Source: Neisseria perflava
GTDB taxonomy: Bacteria > Pseudomonadota > Gammaproteobacteria > Burkholderiales > Neisseriaceae
Reading direction: 5' to 3'
DNA length: 64,000 bases
NCBI RefSeq assembly: GCF_024170405.1
Contig: NZ_JALJYC010000008.1
Location: 1 to 64,000, forward strand
Positions 58,036-64,000 of the stretch are shown here, one piece after another. Both the position numbers and the translations under genes were made by a program. The notes under the pieces are model-generated. The model did not search any database. It was not told where the DNA came from and saw only the letters and a list, made by a program, of their open reading frames with translations. Every line of letters starts with the position of its first letter. Within the stretch, counting starts at the first letter, position 1.

Positions 58036-59322
58036 TCAGCGGCTCATGCTTTGGAACACATCACGCGCAATGGCGATGGTTTCTTCGATGATTTCAGGCG
58101 TATGCGCTGCCGACACAAAGGCCGCTTCAAACGCCGACGGGCCGAAAGCCACGCCGCGCTCGAGCATGCCGTGGAAAAAGTGTTTGAACGCCTCGGTGTC
58201 GGATTTGGCCATGTCCGCATAATTTTGCGGCGTGTGGTCGGCAAAATACAGGCCGAACATGCCGCCCACGCTGTCGGCGGTGAAGTCGATACCGTTGTCG
58301 GCTGCGGCGGCTTTAAAGCCGTTTACCAACTGCTCGGTGCGCTCGGTCAGGTTTTCGTAGAAACCCGGACGTTGGATGATTTCCAGCGTTTTCAAACCGG
58401 CCGCCACCGCCACCGGATTGCCCGACAGCGTGCCTGCCTGATACACGCCGCCCAAAGGCGAAATACAGGCCATGATTTCTTTTTTGCCGCCGAAAGCCGC
58501 CAACGGCATACCGCCGCCGATGACCTTGCCCATGGTCGTTAAATCGGGGGGCACGCCGTGCAGCGACTGCGCCCCGCCCAAAGCCACGCGGAAGCCGGTC
58601 ATCACTTCATCGTAAATCAATACCGCGCCGTGTTGCTCGGTCAGCGCACGCAGGGCTTTGACAAAGTTTTCAGACGGCCTTACCAAGTTCATGTTGCCGA
58701 CAAATGGCTCGATAATCACGCAAGCAATTTTGCCGCCCAACTGCGCAAAGGTTTCTTCCAACTGCGCCACATTGTTGTATTCCAATACCAGCGTATGCTT
58801 GGTGAAATCCGCCGGAACGCCTGCCGAACTTGGGTTGCCGAAAGTGAGCAGGCCGCTGCCCGCTTTGACCAGCAGGCTGTCGGAATGGCCGTGGTAGCAG
58901 CCTTCAAACTTGATAATTTTGTCGCGGCCGGTGTAGCCGCGTGCCAAACGGATGGCGGTCATGGTTGCCTCTGTACCCGAGCTGACAAGGCGCAGCTGCT
59001 CTACGCTGGGCACGAGTTTGCCGATTTCTTCGGCAATCGTAATTTCCGCCTCGGTCGGTGCACCGAAGGACAAGCCGTCCAGCGCGGCGGCGCGTACCGC
59101 TTCGATGACTTCGGGATGGGCGTGGCCGACGATGGCCGGGCCCCACGAGCCGACGTAATCGATATAGCGTATATCGTTTTCGTCCCAAACATATGCGCCC
59201 TCGGCTTTTTTGATAAAGCGCGGAATGCCGCCGACGCTGCCGAAGGCGCGTACCGGCGAGTTGACGCCGCCGGGAATCACGGCTTTGGCGCGGTTGAAAA
59301 GTTGTTCGTTGCGGTTGGTCAT
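58036..59322 (-). CDS. hemL: Glutamate-1-semialdehyde 2,1-aminomutase
   Basis: PLP-dependent step of C5-pathway tetrapyrrole synthesis: glutamate-1-semialdehyde to 5-aminolevulinate. The 428 residues include NEQLFNRAKAVIPGGVNSPV, FGAPTEAEI, the cofactor lysine in TTMGKVIGGGMPLAAFGG and the C-terminal PSAFEAAFVSAAHTPE. The length is normal. It shows that the organism makes heme by the glutamyl-tRNA route. Confidence 0.96.
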   Translation of the reverse strand: MTNRNEQLFNRAKAVIPGGVNSPVRAFGSVGGIPRFIKKAEGAYVWDENDIRYIDYVGSWGPAIVGHAHPEVIEAVRAAALDGLSFGAPTEAEITIAEEIGKLVPSVEQLRLVSSGTEATMTAIRLARGYTGRDKIIKFEGCYHGHSDSLLVKAGSGLLTFGNPSSAGVPADFTKHTLVLEYNNVAQLEETFAQLGGKIACVIIEPFVGNMNLVRPSENFVKALRALTEQHGAVLIYDEVMTGFRVALGGAQSLHGVPPDLTTMGKVIGGGMPLAAFGGKKEIMACISPLGGVYQAGTLSGNPVAVAAGLKTLEIIQRPGFYENLTERTEQLVNGFKAAAADNGIDFTADSVGGMFGLYFADHTPQNYADMAKSDTEAFKHFFHGMLERGVAFGPSAFEAAFVSAAHTPEIIEETIAIARDVFQSMSR

Positions 59323-59492
59323 GGAGATTTCCTTTGAATCGGGTAATGCCGTCTGAAACGGTAAATAGCGTCATTTTAGCATTTATCTTTCAGACGGCCT
59401 ATTTCCGTATTCCCCTAGCGGGTATGTGCGCATTGCAAATAAAAATAATTCTTTAAAAACAAACGCTACAAGCATTTTCAGACGGTCTGTGT

Positions 59493-59498
59493 TATAAT
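59493..59498 (+). promoter_or_regulatory. -10 element of the small secreted protein gene
   Basis: TATAAT at 59493-59498, 37 bases upstream of the gene; no clear -35. It follows a degenerate DUS complement (TTCAGACGGTCT). Confidence 0.35.
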
Positions 59499-59534
59499 CG
59501 CGCCCCTGTTGAAAACAAAATATAAAGAACCAGC

Positions 59535-59918
59535 ATGTTACGCGGATTATGGCTTGCAGCAGCCTTACTGTTCAGCACCTGCGCTTGGGCGCAGCGCACC
59601 ATCCCTGCCGATATGGACGTGGCGGTCTTGAAAAAAGTCGAGCTGCCGTATATTACCGTCAGCAGCGGCGGCTTTTCTTGGATTCGTCTGTTGACCTTCG
59701 GCATTGCCGACGGCAACAGCGCTACTTTGCAGGTGTCGCGTTTTGCCCGCATTAAAGATGAAAACAACCGTTTTCTCGTCATGGGGCGGTTGACGGTGCA
59801 GACCGGCAAAACCATCGCCGTGCAGCAAAACAGCGCGGGTGTGGTGCAGGAAATCTGGCTGCTGACCGATGACGAAGTGGCGGCCTATCAAGAGAAAGCG
59901 GCAGACAGCGGCTCGTAA
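59535..59918 (+). CDS. Secreted protein of unknown function
   Basis: I do not recognise a characterised family. The 127-residue product has a clear signal peptide (about 1-19, ending AWA-Q). The predicted mature domain of about 105 residues is rich in beta-strand-like sequence: IPADMDVAVLKKVELPYITV, LLTFGIADGNSATLQVS and FLVMGRLTVQTGKTIAVQ. No cysteine is left in the mature part except none visible, so no disulfide is expected. Probably periplasmic. It is monocistronic, divergent from hemL and followed by a palindromic repeat. Confidence 0.75.
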   Translation: MLRGLWLAAALLFSTCAWAQRTIPADMDVAVLKKVELPYITVSSGGFSWIRLLTFGIADGNSATLQVSRFARIKDENNRFLVMGRLTVQTGKTIAVQQNSAGVVQEIWLLTDDEVAAYQEKAADSGS

Positions 59919-59948
59919 ATTGGCTGACGTAATCCGTAAAAACAAACC

Positions 59949-60014
59949 GCGTAGGTTGGGTTGTAAACCCAACATGACTTAAAGGCTCTGTTGGGATTCC
60001 ATCCCAACCTACGC
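59949..60014. repeat. Intergenic palindromic repeat, copy R4
   Basis: GCGTAGGTTGGGTTGTAAAC faces TCCCAACCTACGC at the far end, a nearly perfect palindrome. It is very close to copy R3. Confidence 0.7.
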
Positions 60015-60104
60015 TTACTCAATTACCGGCTGATAACGCTGATTTTTCAGACGGCATTATGCCGCCAACCATAAAAACAATATAAACCAAACCGTTCAGA
60101 CGGC

Positions 60105-60129
60105 CTGACGTATCACAAGGCCGTCTGAA
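60105..60129. terminator. Facing DUS pair upstream of miaB
   Basis: TTCAGACGGCCT faces AGGCCGTCTGAA around GACGTATCACA-like loop. It may terminate upstream transcription. Confidence 0.45.
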
Positions 60130-60182
60130 TCTTTTTTACCACTCAGCCCCGCAATTACGGGCAACCTGAAAGAACCTCTACC

Positions 60183-61511
60183 ATGAAAAAAGTTTTTATC
60201 CGTACCTTCGGCTGCCAGATGAATGAATACGACAGCGAAAAAATGCTGTCCGTTTTGGCCGAAGATCACGGCGGTATCGAGCAGGTCAACTCTGCCGAAG
60301 AAGCTGACATTATCTTGTTCAACACCTGCTCCGTGCGTGAAAAAGCGCAGGAAAAAGTGTTTTCCGACCTCGGCCGCGTGCGCCCCTTGAAAGAGAAAAA
60401 TCCCGACCTGATTATCGGCGTGGCCGGCTGCGTGGCCTCGCAAGAGGGCGAGGCGATTATCAAACGCGCGCCGTATGTGGACGTGGTGTTCGGCCCGCAA
60501 ACGCTGCATCGCCTACCGAAAATGATTGTGGATAAAGAAACCACCGGCCATTCTCAAGTCGATATTTCCTTCCCCGAAATCGAGAAATTCGACCATCTGC
60601 CGCCCGCCCGCGTCGAAGGCGGCAGCGCGTTTGTGTCGATTATGGAAGGCTGTTCCAAATATTGCTCGTTCTGCGTCGTGCCTTATACCCGTGGCGAAGA
60701 ATTTTCCCGCCCCTTGAGCGACGTGTTGACCGAAATCGCGGGCTTGGCGCAGCAGGGCGTGAAGGAAATCAATCTGTTGGGTCAAAACGTGAATGCCTAT
60801 CGCGGCGAGATGGACGACGGCGAAATCTGCGATTTTGCGACCCTCTTGCGCATTGTGCACGAAATCCCGGGTATCGAGCGCATGCGCTTTACCACCAGCC
60901 ATCCGCGCGAATTTTCCGACGCGATTATCGAGTGTTACCGCGATTTGCCTAAGCTGGTGTCGCATTTGCACCTGCCGATTCAAAGCGGTTCCGACCGCGT
61001 GTTGAGCGCGATGAAACGCGGCTACACCGCGCTGGAATACAAATCCATCATCCGCAAACTGCGTGTCATCCGCCCCGATTTGTGCCTGAGCAGCGACTTT
61101 ATCGTCGGCTTCCCCGGCGAAACCGAACGCGAATTCGAGCAGACTTTGAAACTGGTGAAAGACATCGCTTTCGATTTGAGCTTTGTGTTTATTTACAGCC
61201 CGCGCCCGGGCACGCCTGCCGCCAACCTGCACGACGACACGCCGCAAGCGGAAAAAGTGCGCCGTTTGGAAGCGTTGAACGAAGTCATCGAAGCCGAAAC
61301 CCGCCGTATCAATGAATCTATGGTCGGCACGGTGCAACGCTGTTTGGTGGAAGGCATTTCCAAAAAAGACCCCGACCAATTACAGGCGCGTACCGCCAAC
61401 AACCGCGTGGTCAACTTTACCGGCCCGCTGGAGTTGATTAACCAAATGGTCGAGCTGGAAATCACCGAGGCTTATACCTTCTCGCTGCGCGGGAAATTGG
61501 TGGAAGCGTAA
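60183..61511 (+). CDS. miaB: tRNA-2-methylthio-N6-dimethylallyladenosine synthase MiaB
   Basis: Radical-SAM enzyme that adds a methylthio group to i6A37 in tRNA. The 442 residues have the N-terminal [4Fe-4S] cysteines C11, C49 and C83, the radical-SAM motif C158-X3-C162-X2-C165 (EGCSKYCSFC), and a C-terminal TRAM domain (about 378-442, VGTVQRCLVEGISKKD). All expected residues are present. It stands alone with its own DUS terminator. Confidence 0.97.
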   Translation: MKKVFIRTFGCQMNEYDSEKMLSVLAEDHGGIEQVNSAEEADIILFNTCSVREKAQEKVFSDLGRVRPLKEKNPDLIIGVAGCVASQEGEAIIKRAPYVDVVFGPQTLHRLPKMIVDKETTGHSQVDISFPEIEKFDHLPPARVEGGSAFVSIMEGCSKYCSFCVVPYTRGEEFSRPLSDVLTEIAGLAQQGVKEINLLGQNVNAYRGEMDDGEICDFATLLRIVHEIPGIERMRFTTSHPREFSDAIIECYRDLPKLVSHLHLPIQSGSDRVLSAMKRGYTALEYKSIIRKLRVIRPDLCLSSDFIVGFPGETEREFEQTLKLVKDIAFDLSFVFIYSPRPGTPAANLHDDTPQAEKVRRLEALNEVIEAETRRINESMVGTVQRCLVEGISKKDPDQLQARTANNRVVNFTGPLELINQMVELEITEAYTFSLRGKLVEA

Positions 61512-61527
61512 AGTTCTTTGCATGACC

Positions 61528-61558
61528 ATGCCGTCTGAAAACCATTTTCAGACGGCAT
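61528..61558 (+). terminator. DUS-pair terminator after miaB
   Basis: AT-type DUS arms 61528-61541 and 61545-61558 (3-base loop), followed by TTTTT. Confidence 0.85.
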
Positions 61559-61663
61559 TTTTGCATGAATAAAGCGTATGGCGTGGATACGGGCAGGTAA
61601 ATCCGATGGCAGATATTGCTTAAAAAATGTACAATAGCAGCCCTTTCTTCAAACGGATTTTCC

Positions 61664-62662
61664 ATGCACATCGGCGCTTATGCAATCGACACACCCATCG
61701 CCCTCGCGCCGATGGCGGGTATTACCGACAAACCCTTCCGCCGTTTGTGCCGCGCGTTCGGCGTGGGGTGGGCGGTGGGCGAAATGCTGACCAGCGACCC
61801 GTCGCTGCGCCACACCAAAAAATCCTTGTTCCGCAGCGATTTTTCCGATGAGGGTGGCATTATTGCGGTGCAGATTTTGGGCAATGATCCGGCGGTGATG
61901 GCGGAAGCGGCGCGCTATAACGTGTCGCTGGGGGCGCAGGTCATCGACATCAATATGGGCTGTCCGGCAAAAAAAGTGTGTAATGTTGCGGCGGGCAGCG
62001 CCTTAATGCAGAACGAAAAACTGGTGGCGGAAATCCTGACGGCAGTGGTGGGCGCGGTGGATGTGCCCGTGACCCTGAAAACCCGTTTGGGCTGGGCGGA
62101 CGAACACAAAAACCTGCCGGCCATCGCCCGAATCGCCGAAGACGCGGGCATTGCCGCGCTCGCCATCCACGGGCGCACGCGCACGCAGATGTATAAAGGC
62201 GAGGCGGAATATGATTTGATTGCCGAGGTCAAAGGCCGTCTGAAGATTCCCGTGTGGGTCAACGGCGACATTACTTCGCCGCAAAAAGCCGCAGCGGTGC
62301 AGGCGCAAACCGGCGCCGACGGCGTGATGGTCGGGCGCGGTGCGCAGGGACAGCCGTGGCTGTTCCGCGATTTGAAATATTATCGGGAACGGGGCGAACT
62401 GCCGCGGCCTTTGCCTTTGGCCGAATGCGGGGCAACCGTGTTGGCGCATATCCGCGCCATGCATGAGTTTTACGGCGACATTGCCGGTATGCGCATTGCG
62501 CGCAAACACATCGGCTGGTATCTCGACCCGCTGCCACACGGCGAAAGCACGCGGCGAGAAATCAATCAATTAAACGACGCAGAGGCGCAATATGACGCAG
62601 TAGCGGCATTTTTGGACAAGCTGCCGCAATATACCGATACTTGGGCGTGCAGTTACCGCTAG
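61664..62662 (+). CDS. dusB: tRNA-dihydrouridine synthase B
   Basis: Flavin enzyme reducing uridine to dihydrouridine in tRNA. From ATG 61664 (MHIGAYAIDTPIALAPMAGI) it has 332 residues, including PMAGITDKPFRRLCR, the catalytic cysteine in NMGCPAKKVCNVAAGSALM, and VNGDITSPQKA. DusB typically precedes fis in an operon; here a transporter gene and a palindromic repeat lie between. It shares the family with dusA at 45-46 kb. Confidence 0.95.
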   Translation: MHIGAYAIDTPIALAPMAGITDKPFRRLCRAFGVGWAVGEMLTSDPSLRHTKKSLFRSDFSDEGGIIAVQILGNDPAVMAEAARYNVSLGAQVIDINMGCPAKKVCNVAAGSALMQNEKLVAEILTAVVGAVDVPVTLKTRLGWADEHKNLPAIARIAEDAGIAALAIHGRTRTQMYKGEAEYDLIAEVKGRLKIPVWVNGDITSPQKAAAVQAQTGADGVMVGRGAQGQPWLFRDLKYYRERGELPRPLPLAECGATVLAHIRAMHEFYGDIAGMRIARKHIGWYLDPLPHGESTRREINQLNDAEAQYDAVAAFLDKLPQYTDTWACSYR

Positions 62663-62670
62663 ATGAGGTC

Positions 62671-62741
62671 GTGCAGAGTGGGTTTTAACCTACCATAACA
62701 CGGTATATTGCGGATGAACGGTGGGTTCACCCCACCCTGCG
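62671..62741. repeat. Intergenic palindromic repeat, copy R5
   Basis: GTGGGTTTTAACC-type left part (GAGTGGGTTTTAACCTACC) and GGTGGGTTCACCCCACC right part lie between dusB and the exporter gene. It resembles R1 more than R3/R4. Confidence 0.5.
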
Positions 62742-62767
62742 TCCATTACCCAAAAAAAGGAAACCCT

Positions 62768-63398
62768 ATGGACTTCTGGCACGGTTTTTGGATTATCACT
62801 GGCGTACATATTTTGGCCTGCATGTCGCCGGGGCCGGATTTTGTGCTGGTGTCACAACAGGCGCTGAGCCGGGGGCGGGCGACCGGCGTGTTGACCGCAT
62901 TGGGTATCGCGCTCGGTTTCGGCGTACACATTACTTACTCTGTGTTCGGCTTGGTGAAAATTGTGGCGCAATCCGAGCCTTTGCTTATCGGTATTAAAAT
63001 CATCGGCGGCCTGTATCTGCTGTATATCGGCTATAAAGGGCTGCGGGCGAAAGCGGCGGGGGAGACGGTGGACATCCGCGTCGAAAAAGCCGCCCGTGAA
63101 CCGGCTTGGCAGGCGGTATGGCGCGGTTTTTTGTGTAATGTGCTCAATCCGAAAGCGGTGGTGTATATGCTGTCGCTGTTTACCGTGGTGATGTCGCCCG
63201 CCACACCGATGTGGCAGATGGCGGCTTACGGCGTGTGGATGGCGTTTATGCTGTTTGCGTGGTTTGCGCTGGTGGCACTGATGTTGTCGATTCCCGCCGT
63301 CAACCAACCGCCGTTTCCAGCGTTTCAGCCATTGGATAGACCGCGTGTGCGGCGGGGCGTTGGCGCTGCTTGGCGTGAAAGTGATGAGCGGCAGTTAG
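62768..63398 (+). pseudogene. LysE/RhtB family amino acid exporter, apparently frameshifted
   Basis: Inner-membrane exporter of amino acids or homoserine lactones. The start at ATG 62768 has an AAAGGAAA site. The family signature GFWIITGVHILACMSPGPDF, four or five helices and FLCNVLNPKAVVYMLSLF are intact through about residue 177. At 63301-63308 the four bases CAAC are repeated twice, shifting the frame; the reading frame then runs to 63439 with a proline/arginine-rich tail. Removing one CAAC would restore NRRFQRFSHWIDRVCGGAL and a final helix ending LLGVKVMSGS with a stop at 63396-63398, the usual end of RhtB proteins. It is either a real mutation, a phase switch or a sequencing error. Confidence 0.8.
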
Positions 63399-63435
63399 GC
63401 CGTCTGAAAATAGATTCAATAATTAGGAAAACGAC

Positions 63436-63684
63436 ATGAAAAACCATGATATTCCCGATATTGCGCAATGCGTCGAATATAACATCAAACGATATTTCAA
63501 AGACTTGGATGGCGAGCAGCCGTGCGCGGTATATGATATGGTCTTAAACCAAGTGGAAAAGCCGTTGCTCGAATGCGTGATGGCGGAATGCGGCGGCAAC
63601 CAGTCGAAAGCAGCAGCGATATTGGGGTTGAACCGCAATACGTTGCGTAAAAAGCTGTTGCAACATGGTTTGCTGGAAGGCTGA
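63436..63684 (+). CDS. fis: DNA-binding protein Fis
   Basis: Nucleoid-associated DNA-bending regulator, here 82 residues (E. coli Fis has 98). The C-terminal helix-turn-helix GGNQSKAAAILGLNRNTLRKKL is intact, with VYDMVLNQVEKPLLECVM as the dimer helices; the E. coli N-terminal beta-hairpin is shortened, as in other Neisseria. An AGGAAAAC site precedes the ATG. It is downstream of dusB and the exporter gene, and ends in a strong intrinsic terminator. Confidence 0.93.
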   Translation: MKNHDIPDIAQCVEYNIKRYFKDLDGEQPCAVYDMVLNQVEKPLLECVMAECGGNQSKAAAILGLNRNTLRKKLLQHGLLEG

Positions 63685-63689
63685 TGAAT

Positions 63690-63740
63690 ATGCGGACATA
63701 AAAAATACGGCACTAAGTGCCGTATTTTTTATGTCCGCAT
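63690..63740 (+). terminator. Terminator after fis
   Basis: A perfect 24-bp inverted repeat (63690-63713 and 63717-63740) with a 3-base loop, holding a T6 tract within the right arm. It contains no DUS. Confidence 0.85.
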
Positions 63741-63918
63741 AGGGGAAGTTGGATAGAGAGGTAGGTTAAGGTATTCATATTTCGTAAAAAATAAAGCGAT
63801 TCATTACCGATTATATGGATTTTTTGTCCGTCTGTTGATTACGGCAGTATCTATTGGAAAAATATATTATGATGAAAATAATATTATAAGGTAATATTTT
63901 GCAGCCGTATCGATTTAG

Positions 63919-63945
63919 AGTCATGGCTTAGGTCTAAGCATGACT
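63919..63945. other. Hairpin near the window end
   Basis: AGTCATG-G-CTTAG pairs with CTAAGCATGACT (one bulged G), followed by TTGTTTT and a DUS complement. It may be a terminator or a leader structure of the next gene. The remaining bases 63741-63918 and 63946-64000 are AT-rich, with no gene visible; AAAGGG at 63986-63991 may be the ribosome binding site of a gene beyond the end. Confidence 0.35.
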
Positions 63946-64000
63946 TTGTTTTCAGACGGCCTAGCGACAAAATTCAATAAAAAATAAAGGGATGATTCAT

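Noticed and set aside
1..64000. CRISPR array, prophage, insertion sequence or secretion system
   Set aside because: No regularly spaced repeats, no transposase or integrase reading frames and no phage structural genes were seen in any frame.
1..64000. Long phase-variable tracts (poly-G/poly-C or tetranucleotide runs) in surface genes
   Set aside because: No homopolymer or tandem repeat long enough to be a typical neisserial phase switch was noticed; the exporter CAAC repeat has only two units.

Overview
The window reads as chromosome of a Neisseria species, probably a commensal. The 10-base DNA uptake sequence core GCCGTCTGAA occurs dozens of times on both strands, often as facing pairs that form transcription terminators. 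Most copies carry the AG prefix (AGGCCGTCTGAA); fewer carry the AT prefix typical of meningococcus and gonococcus. Gene content is also neisserial: trimeric porins with the MKKSLIALTLAALPVAAMA signal, TspA/FimV, ComE, and a glycosyltransferase locus next to glyS. No rRNA, phage, insertion sequence or CRISPR array is visible. Nearly all of it is ordinary core chromosome, so the interest lies in duplications, repeats and local rearrangements.

Layout. 1-3.9 kb: comE, a soluble RnfB-like ferredoxin, a YchJ/SEC-C protein, an inositol monophosphatase-family gene and rsmE. 4-13 kb: glyS and glyQ (the two glycyl-tRNA synthetase subunits) enclosing a PIN/Phd toxin-antitoxin pair, a 1055-residue protein with three glycosyltransferase-2 domains, and msbA; in pathogenic Neisseria the lgt lipooligosaccharide genes lie beside glyS. 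13-16.6 kb: an OmpA-like protein, a five-gene tRNA cluster (Val-Asp-Val-Asp-Val) interrupted by a 105-bp palindromic element, and a KefB/C-type antiporter. 16.7-27.5 kb: the fatty-acid synthesis cluster (yceD-rpmF-phosphoribosyltransferase-plsX-fabH-CSD/DUF1294-fabD-three paralogous glycosyltransferase-like genes-fabG), all on the minus strand, with divergent maf.

27.5-35 kb: an RsmI-like methylase, a glutamine amidotransferase, yidC-yidD-rnpA-rpmH on the minus strand, divergent from dnaA-dnaN with DnaA boxes between them, then dtd. 35-38.3 kb: two secreted parvulin-type proteins, bolA, yciI and yciB, closely packed. 38.6-45 kb: tspA/fimV, truA and two tandem porin genes with matching promoters and 95-nt leaders, followed by a perfect 56-bp inverted repeat. 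45-51.5 kb: dusA, then two tandem copies of the cstA-ybdD unit. 51.6-59.9 kb: an orphan membrane protein, glnA, aroE-mtgA, a GlcG/HbpS-family gene, a TPR-glycosyltransferase protein, hemL and a small secreted protein. 60-64 kb: miaB, then dusB and fis separated by a LysE/RhtB exporter gene that looks frameshifted by a 4-bp duplication.

Themes. Two translation/replication hubs (tRNA synthetase and ribosomal protein genes; rpmH-dnaA) sit beside envelope-building modules (MsbA, three or more glycosyltransferase loci, porins, MtgA, YidC, parvulins). Local duplication is frequent: tRNA pairs, porins, cstA-ybdD, glycosyltransferase-like genes and parvulin-like genes all occur as adjacent paralogues. 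I found no clear previously undescribed multi-gene system. The best candidates for follow-up are the porin leaders, the tandem glycosyltransferase-like genes inside the fab cluster, the glyQ/glyS-enclosed glycosyltransferase, and the intergenic palindromes.
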